Positions 45,130 to 54,788 of a stretch of DNA of 64,000 nucleotides are shown piece after piece. Location of the stretch: NCBI GenBank assembly GCA_006742785.1, contig AP019755.1, positions 1,922,001-1,986,000 of the forward strand. The letters run 5' to 3'. Below the pieces are notes generated by a model that was not told the DNA's origin, made no database searches, and was given only the letters and a program-made list of their open reading frames with translations. The DNA comes from Nitrosomonas stercoris. GTDB taxonomy: Bacteria > Pseudomonadota > Gammaproteobacteria > Burkholderiales > Nitrosomonadaceae. The translations under genes were made by a program, and so were the position numbers. How positions within the stretch are numbered: the stretch's first letter is position 1; each line of letters starts with the position of its first letter.

Positions 45130-46014
45130 ATGTGGTTCAAGAATATACAAATTTACCGTCTTGCTGATGAAGCAGTATCATTTGATCGACTGGAAGAGCA
45201 GTTGTCAGCACAAACACTACAAAGTTGTCTAGGGCTGGATGCACAAACAAAGGGCTGGATGCCGCCCGGTCTGGAAGAAACAGCTCTGGTTTATAACCAT
45301 GGTCAGCAGACGCTCATTGCTTTTGGTATTGAGAAAAAACTGCTACCCACCTCTGTCGTAAACCAGTTGGCCAGAGAACGAGCACAAGAAATGGAGGTGC
45401 GTTTAGGGTATGCGCCTGGTCGCAAGCAGATGAAGGAAATTAAAGAGATCGTTTATCGTGAATTGTTATCACGTGCCTTTGCTGTGCGCCAAAGAACCCA
45501 TATCTGGATTGATCGGGTGGATAGCTGGTTTGTGGTTGAAAGTGCCAGTGTTGCCAAGGCAGATATCGTGGTCGAAGCATTTATCAAATCAACCGGTATT
45601 GGCTTGCGCCGCATTAGGACAGAAATGGCTCCAGTATCAGTCATGACTACTTGGGTGCTAAATGAGGATGCCCCTGCTATTTTTTCCATCGATAGCGACA
45701 GTATCTTTCGCAGTCGCGAAGATAAGAATGTGCTAGTCAGCTACATTCGGCAATTTCCCGATCCACAGGAAATTACGCGACATGTGCGTACGGGCAAGGA
45801 AGTCATCAAACTGGCGTTAACCTGGCGCGATCGAATCTCCTTTTTCCTGGATGAAAATTTGCAGCTCAAGCGGCTCACTCGGCTAGATATGGAGAACGAA
45901 TCCGCTGAATCTGCAGAGGAACAATTCGATAGTGATTTTTTTCTGATGACAAGCGAATTGCGTCAGTTGTTGCCTGAGTTAATGGAGGCATTGGGTGGGA
46001 TGGTGGCTGAATAG
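45130..46014 (+). CDS. rdgC: Recombination-associated protein RdgC
   Basis: 294 aa, normal for RdgC. Begins MWFKNIQIYRLADEAVSFDR, contains 'GWMPPGLEETALVYNHGQQTLIAFGIEKKLLPTSVVNQLARERAQE', 'RKQMKEIKEIVYRELLSRAFAVRQRTHIWID', 'VVESASVAKADIVVEAFIKS', and 'SRQFPDPQEIT'-like ISYI region before 'RDRISFFLDENLQLKRLTRLD'. Known role: ring-shaped dimer binding DNA and limiting RecA action; nucleoid-associated. Starts 42 bp after tRNA-Arg. Confidence 0.95.
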   Translation: MWFKNIQIYRLADEAVSFDRLEEQLSAQTLQSCLGLDAQTKGWMPPGLEETALVYNHGQQTLIAFGIEKKLLPTSVVNQLARERAQEMEVRLGYAPGRKQMKEIKEIVYRELLSRAFAVRQRTHIWIDRVDSWFVVESASVAKADIVVEAFIKSTGIGLRRIRTEMAPVSVMTTWVLNEDAPAIFSIDSDSIFRSREDKNVLVSYIRQFPDPQEITRHVRTGKEVIKLALTWRDRISFFLDENLQLKRLTRLDMENESAESAEEQFDSDFFLMTSELRQLLPELMEALGGMVAE

Positions 46015-46016
46015 TT

Positions 46017-46058
46017 GCCTGCAATAGTGAGGGAGGAAGTACAGATACTATTGCAGGC
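46017..46058. terminator. Bidirectional stem-loop after rdgC
   Basis: GCCTGCAATAGT (46017-46028) is followed by its perfect complement ACTATTGCAGGC (46047-46058): a 12-bp stem with an 18-nt loop, right after the rdgC stop and before the convergent Spy-like gene. T runs are short, so termination may depend on the stem alone. Confidence 0.6.
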
Positions 46059-46091
46059 GGGTGAAAATAACTAAATAAGCTGACAGGTTAC

Positions 46092-46442
46092 TTATTGGGT
46101 ATCACCGGATTTTTCCTGATGGTGTTTTTTGTGATGTTTAGCACGCCATTTTTCACGACGTTGCTGTTTTGTTTCCTGTAGCTTGCTGTATTGCTCAGGT
46201 GTCAAAATAGATTGCATCTGAGTACGTGATTCCTCGCGTAGCGCCTTGAATTTTTCTCTATTTTGTTTGAATAGAGCTTCCAACTTGGTTTTTTGTTCAT
46301 CAGTCAATGATAAATGTTTACCCATACGCTCTATTTTTGTTGCTTGATAGTGGGTGTGATCTTTCTGATACTCCCCAGAATTAGCAACAGCGGTCAAAGG
46401 CAGAGCCAGGGCAAAAATAATAGCGACAAGATTGGTATTCAT
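46092..46442 (-). CDS. Spy/CpxP-like periplasmic protein
   Basis: The ATG at 46442 gives MNTNLVAIIFALALPLTAVA, a signal peptide; the longer frame (to 46541) is not supported. The mature part is 'YQATKIERMGKHLSLTDEQKTKLEALFKQNREKFKALREESRTQMQSILTPEQYSKLQETKQQRREKWRAKHHKK'. The L-T-D-E-Q repeat and the second L-T-P-E-Q with helical surroundings are the LTXXQ hallmark of the Spy/CpxP family. Known role: periplasmic chaperone-like, envelope stress. The C-terminus is His/Lys rich. A CTCCTGTT (AGGAG on the sense strand) precedes the start. Confidence 0.82.
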   Translation of the reverse strand: MNTNLVAIIFALALPLTAVANSGEYQKDHTHYQATKIERMGKHLSLTDEQKTKLEALFKQNREKFKALREESRTQMQSILTPEQYSKLQETKQQRREKWRAKHHKKHHQEKSGDTQ

Positions 46443-46665
46443 GATTAATTCTCCTGTTTGGTTTAAAAAAGAACGTGATGCGTTGTTCTTGGGTGTAACT
46501 ATAGCGTGGCAATTTGTAAATAAATTGCAGCAAATGTGCAAAAAATGAGGAAATTTGCAAGTAATTACTCTGTTTTTATATTTTTCGGTTCAGTAATTTT
46601 TTGTAAACTGCTTGGATCAAGCTAAAAATATTGTAACCATCTGTTTTTACTGAAGGAGCAAGCCT

Positions 46666-48171
46666 ATGATCTTCTGGCGCGTTAAATCCCTGGATTCCAT
46701 CATGGCCACCGCAGAAAAAAAGAGTCTGGAACGTTCTTTAGGCGTGTGGCAACTGACCTTACTCGGCGTCGGTGCAATTATAGGAACTGGTATTTTTGTA
46801 TTAACAGCAGAAGCAGCACAAAAAGCAGGGCCGGGTATGATGATTGCCTTTGTCATTGCCGGTTTTGTTTGCGCAGTGGCAGCCTTGTGCTATTCCGAAC
46901 TCTCTTCCATGGTGCCGGTATCCGGCTCTGCTTATACTTATTCTTACGCAGTATTAGGTGAATTGATTGCATGGATGGTGGGATGGGCACTGATTCTAGA
47001 ATACTCGGTTGCAGCAGGTGCCGTTGCAGTAGGTTGGTCTGGTTACTTGGTGGGCTTGCTCGATAATTCTTCGTTGGGGATAGAAATCCCTTTTGCCCTA
47101 GCAAATGGTCCCTATGCTGGGGGGATTATAAATTTGCCAGCAGTTATTATTTGTATATTGGTGGTGGGGCTGCTGATTATTGGGACGCGGGAAAGTGCCA
47201 CATTCAATGCATTGCTCGTGGCAGTCAAGATTACTGCACTGACTGCCTTTGCTGCACTGGCGCTGCCGGTTAGCAATCTGGATCATTTTCAGCCTTTCCT
47301 GCCACTAGGTACTTCAGGAGTAGTTGCGGCTGCCGCCTCAATCTTCTTTGCTTATGTTGGCTTTGATGCGGTTTCCACTGCTGCTGAAGAAACAAAAGAT
47401 CCACAGCGTAACCTGCCGATTGCACTGGTTGGCTCATTATTGATTTGTACAATATTTTATTTATTAATATCAGTGGGAGTCGTGGGTGCTACGGGTGCAC
47501 AACCATTGATGAATGCTGCGGGAGAGGGGTTGATGCCTGGCTCTAAAGAAATGGCTGAGCAGTGTCAATTGCTTGCAGCAGAAGGATATCAACCTGTGGT
47601 GTGTTCACAAGAGGCGCTTGCCCATGTGTTGCGCGAAATTGGTTGGGTAAAAGTGGGCAATATGATTGGCCTGGCTGCTTTTCTGGCTTTGCCTTCAGTA
47701 GTGCTGATGATGCTGTTTGGACAAACGCGTATTTTCTTTGTGATGTCACGTGATGGCCTGCTACCAGAAGGATTAAGCAAAATCCATCCGCGTTTTAAAA
47801 CGCCCTATGTAGTTACCTTGGTAACTGGGGTGGTTGTGACTTTAGCGGCTGCTTTTTTACCAGTGGGGAAACTGGCTAATATTTCCAATTCTGGGACACT
47901 ATTTGCCTTTTTAGTGGTGGCGTTATCCGTTATGATTTTACGCGTCAAGGATAAAAATCGTCACAGGCCTTTTAAGGCACCCATAATCTGGCTGGTAGGG
48001 CCTCTTGCCATTGGTGGTTGTATCACGCTATTTATGTTCTTGCCACTGGATGCCCAGCTGGTATTCCCGATCTGGACCTGCATCGGTCTGGTTTTTTATT
48101 ATCTATACGGGTATCGTAAAAGTCATGTGTTATCAGGGGTGGATTTGCCGCAGCAGAAACAATCTGATTAA
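46666..48171 (+). CDS. APC-family amino acid permease (cationic amino acid transporter type)
   Basis: 501 aa with about 12-13 membrane helices. 'GVGAIIGTGIFVLTAEAAQKAGPGMMIAFVIAG' is helix 1 with the G-A-I-I-G-T-G motif of the amino-acid/polyamine family; 'YSELSSMVPVSGSAYTYSYAVLGELIAWMVGWALILEY' is the helix 2-3 region. 'FFAYVGFDAVSTAAEETKDPQRNLPIAL' is characteristic of the cationic amino acid transporter (CAT/YhdG) branch. Expected: proton-coupled amino acid uptake. The substrate is not determined. An ATG at 46702 (MATAEKKSLE) is a plausible alternative start. Confidence 0.9.
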   Translation: MIFWRVKSLDSIMATAEKKSLERSLGVWQLTLLGVGAIIGTGIFVLTAEAAQKAGPGMMIAFVIAGFVCAVAALCYSELSSMVPVSGSAYTYSYAVLGELIAWMVGWALILEYSVAAGAVAVGWSGYLVGLLDNSSLGIEIPFALANGPYAGGIINLPAVIICILVVGLLIIGTRESATFNALLVAVKITALTAFAALALPVSNLDHFQPFLPLGTSGVVAAAASIFFAYVGFDAVSTAAEETKDPQRNLPIALVGSLLICTIFYLLISVGVVGATGAQPLMNAAGEGLMPGSKEMAEQCQLLAAEGYQPVVCSQEALAHVLREIGWVKVGNMIGLAAFLALPSVVLMMLFGQTRIFFVMSRDGLLPEGLSKIHPRFKTPYVVTLVTGVVVTLAAAFLPVGKLANISNSGTLFAFLVVALSVMILRVKDKNRHRPFKAPIIWLVGPLAIGGCITLFMFLPLDAQLVFPIWTCIGLVFYYLYGYRKSHVLSGVDLPQQKQSD

Positions 48172-48238
48172 TACTGTAACTGTAACGCAAGAGATAGTTT
48201 AGTGATATTAGTGTTATTTTATTTGTTGATTTAAGTTC

Positions 48239-49189
48239 ATGACGACGACTGCGACTGCTTTTTTCACCCATCCGATTTATCTGAAACATGATATGAAATA
48301 TGGCCATCCTGAATGTCCGGAAAGATTGCAGGCTATTCAGGAGCAGTTGGTGGTTACCGATACATTTGCTTATTTGCAAGTGCATGAAACCTCGACTCTT
48401 GCAACTGATGAGCAAATCATGCGCGTGCATGCTGAAGAGTATGTCAATGAAATCAAGTCAGCAGCACCTCAACAGGGATTGGTTCGCCTGGATAATGACA
48501 CCACGATGAACCCTTTTACGCTAGAAGCAGCTTATTACGCGGCAGGGGCAGTTATCCAAGCAACCGATCTAGTCATTAGCCAACAAGCCACAAACGCGTT
48601 TTGTGCGGTGCGTCCTCCCGGACATCACGCAACGCGTAATCAAGCTATGGGTTTCTGTTTTTTTAACAATGTTGCCATTGGTGCGGCCCATGCTTTGGCG
48701 CAACATAGGTTAGAACGTGTAGCCATACTGGATTTCGATGTGCATCATGGCAATGGCACCGAAGATATTTTTCAGAATGAAACGCGTGTTTTGTTCTGCT
48801 CTACTTTTCAGCATCCGTTTTACCCTTACAGTGGTGCCGATAGCAGCAATGATCATATTGTAAACGTACCGCTTGCTGCGCATACAGATGGTGCTACCTT
48901 CCGTGCCGCGGTTACACAATATTGGCTACCAGCGCTAGAAGCCTTCCAGCCAGAAATGATTTTTATCTCTGCTGGGTTTGATGCTCATCGAGAAGATATT
49001 CTGGCCAAGCTTAATTTGGTTGAAGCAGATTATGTGTGGATCACTAATCAGATCATGACTATCGCTGAAAAATATGCACAAAATAGAATTGTTTCTGTGT
49101 TAGAAGGTGGTTATGCATTGGGGGCACTAGGAAGAAGTGTCACTGCACATATCAGAACATTATGTGGCTTGCCAGTTACTGCGCAATAG
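48239..49189 (+). CDS. Histone deacetylase-family hydrolase (acetylpolyamine amidohydrolase type)
   Basis: 316 aa. 'MKYGHPECPERLQAIQEQL' opens the arginase/deacetylase fold. 'FCAVRPPGHHATRNQAMGFCFFNNVAIGAAHAL' has the catalytic His pair, 'RVAILDFDVHHGNGTEDIF' the zinc-binding D-x-H, 'FISAGFDAHREDIL' the second zinc Asp region, and 'VLEGGYALGALGRSV' the glycine-rich loop. Bacterial members act on acetylated polyamines or other small amides; the substrate here is unknown. No neighbour suggests a pathway. Confidence 0.9.
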   Translation: MTTTATAFFTHPIYLKHDMKYGHPECPERLQAIQEQLVVTDTFAYLQVHETSTLATDEQIMRVHAEEYVNEIKSAAPQQGLVRLDNDTTMNPFTLEAAYYAAGAVIQATDLVISQQATNAFCAVRPPGHHATRNQAMGFCFFNNVAIGAAHALAQHRLERVAILDFDVHHGNGTEDIFQNETRVLFCSTFQHPFYPYSGADSSNDHIVNVPLAAHTDGATFRAAVTQYWLPALEAFQPEMIFISAGFDAHREDILAKLNLVEADYVWITNQIMTIAEKYAQNRIVSVLEGGYALGALGRSVTAHIRTLCGLPVTAQ

Positions 49190-49218
49190 TATTATCGATT
49201 GATAAGCATTGCAGTTAA

Positions 49219-49932
49219 TCACTCTGCATGCGGTTCTATTTCTTGTGGATCATAGCGATAACCTGCTCCATAGACTGAATGGATTATTTCTCTCTCTGGA
49301 AGCAATGCTGCGAGTTTTTTTCTTAATTTTCTGATATGGCTATCTATAGTTCTATCAGAAACAATGCGCTGATCCGGATAAATTCTGTCCATGAGTTGTT
49401 CCCGTGAAAAAATGCGCCCGGGTTGCTGGTGCAATACATGCAACAGCTGAAATTCAACCGCAGTTAATTCAATTTCACGGGTGTTATATTGCACGCTAAA
49501 ACGTTGTGGATTTAGCTTGAGTATCGGTGTTGATTCAGTTGTATGCGGTTCTGTCACGAGCTGCTGCCTGCGCAATATCGCCTTGACACGCGCTACCATC
49601 TCGCGTGGGCTAAAAGGCTTACAGATATAATCATCTGCTCCCATCTCTAATCCAAGCAACCGATCGATTTCTTCAATCCGGGCGGTCACTATAATGATAG
49701 GGATCTGACTGAAACTACGAATATCGCGGCAGATCTCCAATCCATCCTTGCCAGGAATCATTAAATCCAGTAACACCAAGTCGGCCGTGTTTTCCTTCAG
49801 CCAAGGAATAACGGCCAATCCTTCATGCAAGCAGTGCGTTTGAAAACCGGCATGCTGTAAATAATCTGCTTCCAGCTTGGCCAGTTTGAGTTCATCCTCA
49901 ACAATCAGAATACGATTTGCTGGTTGATTCAT
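49219..49932 (-). CDS. OmpR/BaeR-family response regulator
   Basis: The ATG at 49932 (MNQPANRILIVEDELKLAKL) is preferred; it overlaps the stop of the kinase gene by 4 bp (ATGA). 237 aa. Receiver domain with 'VEDE', 'LVLLDLMIPGKDG' (phosphorylated Asp), 'TAR' and 'KPFSPREMVARVKAILRR' (switch Lys). The winged-helix output domain follows ('FSVQYNTREIELTAVEFQLLHVLHQQPGRIFSREQLMDRIY', 'RTIDSHIRKLRKKL', 'SVYGAGYRYDP'). Closest by pattern to BaeR. Targets unknown. Confidence 0.9.
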   Translation of the reverse strand: MNQPANRILIVEDELKLAKLEADYLQHAGFQTHCLHEGLAVIPWLKENTADLVLLDLMIPGKDGLEICRDIRSFSQIPIIIVTARIEEIDRLLGLEMGADDYICKPFSPREMVARVKAILRRQQLVTEPHTTESTPILKLNPQRFSVQYNTREIELTAVEFQLLHVLHQQPGRIFSREQLMDRIYPDQRIVSDRTIDSHIRKLRKKLAALLPEREIIHSVYGAGYRYDPQEIEPHAE

Positions 49933-51362
49933 ACTGCAATGGGCAATTGAATGCGTATTAGCAAACCGCCTAGTGCTGAGGGGGCGGCAGTTAAAGTGCC
50001 TGCATGCGCACTCACGATATTGCTGCAAATGGCTAGCCCTAATCCAGCGCCACCCAGATGACGATTACGTGAAGGATCGATTCGGTAGAAACGATCAAAC
50101 AGATGAGCGGCATCTTGTTCAGTGATACCAGGGCTACTATCTGCCAATTCAATCATCAATTGATTCTTCAGTCGTTGCACCGTAATTTCCAATCTTCCTT
50201 CTGGATCAGTGTGCCGCAAACTATTGGCTAGCAAATTACGAAACAACTGTGATAATCGATGCGCATCTGCATTAATCAAGATCGGCTTGAATAATTGATT
50301 GATCCATTTAACCACGATTTGCTTCTGCTCAAAATCAGCGGTAAAAGCAGCTAAATCATCCTGCAGTAGTGGAATAGGGTTAAGTAGTTCTTTACGATAG
50401 CTCAGCGCCCCTTGATCAGATAGCGCCAGCTGATAAAGATCTTCAGTTAAGCGATTCAGGCGCATGACGTCGCTGGATAGTGATTCAATAGTATCGCGAT
50501 TCAGTGGATGAACGCCGTCAAGCACTGCTTCCAGTTCACCGCGTAAAATTGCCAATGGCGTGCGCAATTCGTGCGAAATATCCGCAACCCAACGGCGACG
50601 ACTCTGTTCTGCTTGCTCAAGGGCTGCAGCCATATTATTAAAATTCAAAGCTAATTGACCAATTTCATCATTGGCAGTAACCGACAACCTGGCTTTGTAA
50701 TCACCAGTTGCTAATTGTTTGGCCGCCGCGGCAATTTGTTTCAGCGGCCGACCAAAATGATAAGCAAGAAACCAGGCCAGCAATGCTGATAATACAATCA
50801 TGCCAATGGCAATCCAGAGAAACAGCTTGGTTTGCTGCTCCATGAAATAGATATCACTGGCTTGACTCACCGGATTGCCCGGTAACAACCCAAGGAACCC
50901 CACCACCTGAAATTCATAATAGATCGGATGTAAATCAAGTTGGGCACGCAATTTTTCCTGACCGAATATAATGGACTTATCCTTATCTAGTAACATGACG
51001 CGTAATCCAAAAGGGATCCATTTGCCTGTAGATGTTTCTGGTAGGGTTGGTGGCCACCAGTTTGCTGGCTCCTGTTGCGCTAATTGCATAATGCGGCGAG
51101 GCGGGCGATGTCGAAGGGGATCTACCTGCCACAACAATGTAATCCAATCTTGCTTGTTTTTTGCAAGCGTGTTCCAGCCACGATGATCAGCATAATAGGC
51201 TTCCAACACATCGATAATTTTGTCTATCCGCTCCTGCTGCCTTTTTTCAATAAACTCGGTAAATCCTTGTTCCAGCGACCAACGAGTGAAGAAATGCATG
51301 CTCGTCACAATTAATAATATGGTCAACAAAAAAGCCAGAAATAATTTAACCCGAATAGACAT
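49929..51362 (-). CDS. Sensor histidine kinase (BaeS-like)
   Basis: 477 aa. N-terminal helix 'VKLFLAFLLTILLIVTSMHFF', a ~150-residue periplasmic region, a second helix near 180 ('WIAIGMIVLSALLAWFLAYHFG'), then HAMP ('RPLKQIAAAAKQLATGDYKARL'), H-box 'WVADISHELRTPLAILRGELEAVLDG', N-box 'LFRNLLANSLRHTD', and the G-boxes ('LMIELADSSPGI', 'GGAGLGLAICSNIV'). Typical E. coli BaeS organisation (~467 aa). The classical D-x-G-x-G reads DSSPGI. Paired with the response regulator by a 4-bp overlap. Signals unknown; envelope stress is the family theme. Confidence 0.9.
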   Translation of the reverse strand: MSIRVKLFLAFLLTILLIVTSMHFFTRWSLEQGFTEFIEKRQQERIDKIIDVLEAYYADHRGWNTLAKNKQDWITLLWQVDPLRHRPPRRIMQLAQQEPANWWPPTLPETSTGKWIPFGLRVMLLDKDKSIIFGQEKLRAQLDLHPIYYEFQVVGFLGLLPGNPVSQASDIYFMEQQTKLFLWIAIGMIVLSALLAWFLAYHFGRPLKQIAAAAKQLATGDYKARLSVTANDEIGQLALNFNNMAAALEQAEQSRRRWVADISHELRTPLAILRGELEAVLDGVHPLNRDTIESLSSDVMRLNRLTEDLYQLALSDQGALSYRKELLNPIPLLQDDLAAFTADFEQKQIVVKWINQLFKPILINADAHRLSQLFRNLLANSLRHTDPEGRLEITVQRLKNQLMIELADSSPGITEQDAAHLFDRFYRIDPSRNRHLGGAGLGLAICSNIVSAHAGTLTAAPSALGGLLIRIQLPIAV

Positions 51363-51385
51363 AAAGATGCGTTTGGTTTATTCGA

Positions 51386-52903
51386 TTATGCTTTTGTGGC
51401 TGCAAACTCCAGCACCTGTTTATCACGCCCGATTCCTGCTACAGCAATAGTGGCGCCATTTTTTTGATAGCGTACCAAGCAATCACGCTCTGCAATATTG
51501 CCATCAATTTCAATTTGATCCCATGATTGCGCATGACCCGCATAATTGATGGTCAGATCATAGTGAACGCTCCAGAAAAAAGGAACATCCTGGAATTGCT
51601 TGCGTGCGCCCAGCAGGTTTTCAGCTACAGTTTGTCCGTGCCGTTCTGCTACTACCCAGTGTTCGATGCGCAATGTTTGATCACTATTTTTGTCATGCCA
51701 ACAGGCCACATCACCTGCTGCATAAATTTCAGGGATGCTGGTTTGCAAATATTCATTCACCACAATACCGTTATCTATAGCCAGCCCAGCTGCTTCAGCC
51801 AGCGCAGTGCGCGGCCTAACACCTACTCCAAGTATGACCAGATCCGCACTAATTTGGTTACCATCACTTAAGACAACTGTGTCAGTGTTAATTTGAGTGA
51901 GTGAAGTTTCCAGATGAAATATCACACCTTGCTCTTCGTGCTGTTGGCGAATAAAGTTACCTAATTCATCTCCCAGTACATGTTGTAATGGACATTGATC
52001 TAACGACACAATGTGCACAGCCAATCCACGTGTACGCAAAGCGGCAGCTACTTCTAAACCGATAAAGCCTGAGCCTAATATAACCGCTGTTTTTGCATTT
52101 TTCGCGTGTTCAATGATACGACGGCTATCCGCAAAAGAGCGCAGGGTGAATACATGTGCGTTATCTTGGCCGGGAATAGGCAAGCGAATTGGTTCAGCGC
52201 CAGTTGCTAGTACCAGGCGATCATAGGCAATATTGCGTCCATCCTGAATGGTAAGTCGGCGCTTGACAGTATCGATCCGCTGAACAGCGGTATCAAGTTG
52301 CAAATCAATATGATTGTCCTGATAAAAATCTTCTGTGCGTAGAGGCATCCATTCTTCGGGCGCTGTTCCAGCCAGATAATCCTTGGATAAATTAGGCCGA
52401 TCACAAGGTGCATCGGTATCATCACTTAATAGAGTTAATTTCCCAGCATAGCCGCGCCGACGTAACATTTCAGCACAGGCAAATCCGGCTGCACCTCCTC
52501 CCACAATTACCACATTTTCAGGTTGTGCAGTTGTTTCCAGCTGTTTGGCAGTGGGAGTTGGTGTGACTTTGTTTCTTACAAAAATACGTTCTCCTTCCCG
52601 CTCCACTTGCCAGCAGGGTAGGGGATCAAAGGCTGGTGCACCCAGTGCTTCTCCATTACGCAGTGAAAAACAAGCATGATGCCAAGGACAATGAATGGTT
52701 TCCCCCACAACCAGCCCCTCTGCAAGTGGACCGCCATAATGTGTGCAATGCGCCCCTACCGCAGTAATTTCATCCCCTGTTCGAACGAGTACAACTTCTT
52801 CGTCACCGACATGACCATGTAATAGTTGCTGATCACCAAAATCGGCTAGCGAAACTCCTGCAGTTAGATCAGAACCGGTATTTTCTACTGTATCGGATGT
52901 CAT
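51386..52903 (-). CDS. Rieske-domain FAD-dependent pyridine nucleotide-disulfide-type oxidoreductase
   Basis: The ATG at 52903 has an AAGGAG 7 bp upstream and is preferred over a start at 52984. 505 aa. Residues ~14-112 form a Rieske [2Fe-2S] domain with C53-T-H55 and C72-P-W-H75. From ~125 comes an FAD/NAD(P) fold: 'VVIVGGGAAGFACAEML', 'LVLATGAEPIRLPIPG', 'AVILGSGFIGLEVAAAL' and 'IYAAGDVACW'. The architecture matches the AIFM3-like/ferredoxin-reductase family that passes electrons between NAD(P)H and a redox partner. No oxygenase gene is adjacent. It is 23 bp upstream of the BaeSR-like genes on the same strand and could be cotranscribed. Confidence 0.88.
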   Translation of the reverse strand: MTSDTVENTGSDLTAGVSLADFGDQQLLHGHVGDEEVVLVRTGDEITAVGAHCTHYGGPLAEGLVVGETIHCPWHHACFSLRNGEALGAPAFDPLPCWQVEREGERIFVRNKVTPTPTAKQLETTAQPENVVIVGGGAAGFACAEMLRRRGYAGKLTLLSDDTDAPCDRPNLSKDYLAGTAPEEWMPLRTEDFYQDNHIDLQLDTAVQRIDTVKRRLTIQDGRNIAYDRLVLATGAEPIRLPIPGQDNAHVFTLRSFADSRRIIEHAKNAKTAVILGSGFIGLEVAAALRTRGLAVHIVSLDQCPLQHVLGDELGNFIRQQHEEQGVIFHLETSLTQINTDTVVLSDGNQISADLVILGVGVRPRTALAEAAGLAIDNGIVVNEYLQTSIPEIYAAGDVACWHDKNSDQTLRIEHWVVAERHGQTVAENLLGARKQFQDVPFFWSVHYDLTINYAGHAQSWDQIEIDGNIAERDCLVRYQKNGATIAVAGIGRDKQVLEFAATKA

Positions 52904-53063
52904 GATAGATCTCCTTAAAAAATTTGAGTATAAATTATTGAGCAAGCCTGCGTTATTTTTGAGGTGGGTATTCCAGTAAAGCATCAGTTGCTAGCGACAC
53001 TTTCTCTCTTCTGCGACCAAACCAGTATAATTAATACTTTTTAATTTCTAAAGAGGAAGTCTG

Positions 53064-54071
53064 ATGCATACTGGTACGACTCTGACCCAGTTTATTATTG
53101 AAGATCAGCGCAAAATTGCAGGCGCGAGTGGTGACTTTACAGCACTGCTGAACGATATTGTGACAGCGATCAAAACCATTTCCAACGAGGTGAACAGGGG
53201 TGCGTTAATTGGTGTCATGGGGGCGCTCGATACGCAAAACGTTCAGGGTGAGACACAGAAGAAGCTGGATGTGATTACTAATGAAATCATGATCAGCAAT
53301 AACGAATGGGCTGGGCATTTGGCAGGTATGGCATCAGAAGAAATGGATGATGTGTACTCGATCCCCAAGCAATATCCATTGGGCAAGTATTTATTGGTAT
53401 TTGATCCGTTGGATGGATCCAGCAATGTAGATATCAACATTTCTGTGGGTACGATTTTCTCGATTCTGCGTGCTCCTACTGCTGGTCAGGCAGCCAGTAT
53501 GTCGGATTTTTTACAACCGGGTACTAAGCAAGTGTGTGCTGGCTATGCCTTGTATGGTTCTTCTACCATGCTGGTATTGACGACAGGAAATGGGGTCAAT
53601 GGTTTCACGCTGGATCGTAATATTGGCGAATTTGTGCTAACCCATCCGGGCATGAAGATTCCTGAAGATACCAGAGAGTTTGCAATTAATGCATCTAACC
53701 AGCGTTTTTGGGAAGCACCAATACAACGCTATGTATCGGAATGCCTGGCGGGTACTACTGGACCACGTGGTCGGGATTTCAATATGCGCTGGGTTGCATC
53801 TATGGTGGCTGAGGTGCATCGAATACTGACTCGTGGTGGCATTTTCATGTATCCGCGTGATACCAGGGACCCTAGTAAACCCGGTCGTTTGCGCTTGATG
53901 TATGAAGCCAGCCCAATGAGTTTTATTGTTGAGCAAGCTGGTGGCTTATCCATAACGGGCCACGAGCGCATCCTAGGTGTTGTACCAGAAAGTTTGCACC
54001 AGCGTGTACCTGTCATTCTGGGTTCAAAAAATGAAGTAGAAATAGTGCAGAAATATCACGCTGCTAATTGA
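53064..54071 (+). CDS. fbp: Fructose-1,6-bisphosphatase class 1
   Basis: 335 aa. '[13 protein letters not shown]', the metal and substrate site '[27 protein letters not shown]' (D-P-L-D-G-S-S-N), '[28 protein letters not shown]', '[27 protein letters not shown]' and '[20 protein letters not shown]' are the class I FBPase blocks. Known reaction: fructose 1,6-bisphosphate to fructose 6-phosphate, used in gluconeogenesis and the Calvin cycle of an autotroph. Preceded by AGAGGAAG at 53051-53058. Stands alone, not in a cbb cluster. Confidence 0.96.
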   Translation: MHTGTTLTQFIIEDQRKIAGASGDFTALLNDIVTAIKTISNEVNRGALIGVMGALDTQNVQGETQKKLDVITNEIMISNNEWAGHLAGMASEEMDDVYSIPKQYPLGKYLLVFDPLDGSSNVDINISVGTIFSILRAPTAGQAASMSDFLQPGTKQVCAGYALYGSSTMLVLTTGNGVNGFTLDRNIGEFVLTHPGMKIPEDTREFAINASNQRFWEAPIQRYVSECLAGTTGPRGRDFNMRWVASMVAEVHRILTRGGIFMYPRDTRDPSKPGRLRLMYEASPMSFIVEQAGGLSITGHERILGVVPESLHQRVPVILGSKNEVEIVQKYHAAN

Positions 54072-54120
54072 TTTATTAAAGCATCTTTGAAAACCTCGGC
54101 AGGGCAGGGGTAGATATATA

Positions 54121-54195
54121 TTCAAGGCAAAAGTCAGCGAAAAAACAGAGTTTATGCAAAATAAATGTGCGTTTTTAGCTGACTTTTAATGTGGA
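54121..54195. repeat. Possible distant copy of the intergenic hairpin repeat
   Basis: TTCAAGGCAAAAGTCAGCGA, then AACAGAGTTTATGCAAAATAA, GTGCGTTTTTAGCTGACTTT form the same order of parts (CAAGGCAAAA, a central near-palindrome, then a TTTGAG/TTTAG..TTT part) as the interior of the element at 41249. Terminal IS-like ends are absent. The similarity is partial, so relationship is tentative. Confidence 0.35.
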
Positions 54196-54311
54196 ATGTA
54201 TGTGTCATGACGTATTGTCGCTGTTGTGCAGATACTTCCATGTAATACTAGTTCGATACTGATAGCGAGCTATACAGCGCATTATCCCAAGAGAATTATC
54301 TTAGAGCCTGT

Positions 54312-54788
54312 TTACGATCTTCTGAGTAATAGTGCCAAGAAAGCCAAATGAATGAGCTGCAAGCTGGTATCAAGTTTACGTTCGCAGTTTTTCCATAATC
54401 TTCGGCACTTTTCCAGCCAGGCGAAACTACGTTCCACTATCCAGCGCCTGGGCATAACCTTGAAGGTATGCAGTTTGCTGCGTTTGGCGATCTGCACGGT
54501 GACAGGTTTGCCCAGAATTTCTTGCACACTTTCGGCAAATGGTGCTCCAGTATAGCCACCGTCACACAGCAAACCTTGTACTTGCCCCAAACTCGATCTG
54601 CAACGCTTCAAGGCCTGCAATGCACCGTTACGGTCAGTCACTTCCGCTGTCGTCACTGCAATGGCGTGCGGCAACCCCAAGGTATCAACAGCGATATGGC
54701 GCTTGATGCCCGACACCTTCTTGCCGGCGTCATAGCCTTTCTGGTCAGCCGTGTCTGTATTCTTCACGCTTTGCGCGTCCACAATCAA
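54312..54788 (-). CDS. IS5-family transposase orfB (copy 3)
   Basis: 158 aa, same protein as orfB of copies 1 and 2, with complete DDE regions ('[10 protein letters not shown]', '[13 protein letters not shown]', '[11 protein letters not shown]'). Expected to be expressed as a frameshift fusion with orfA. Confidence 0.85.
   Translation of the reverse strand: MIVDAQSVKNTDTADQKGYDAGKKVSGIKRHIAVDTLGLPHAIAVTTAEVTDRNGALQALKRCRSSLGQVQGLLCDGGYTGAPFAESVQEILGKPVTVQIAKRSKLHTFKVMPRRWIVERSFAWLEKCRRLWKNCERKLDTSLQLIHLAFLALLLRRS

Noticed and set aside
45458..45646. 62-aa frame inside rdgC
   Set aside because: Out-of-frame shadow of a well-supported gene.
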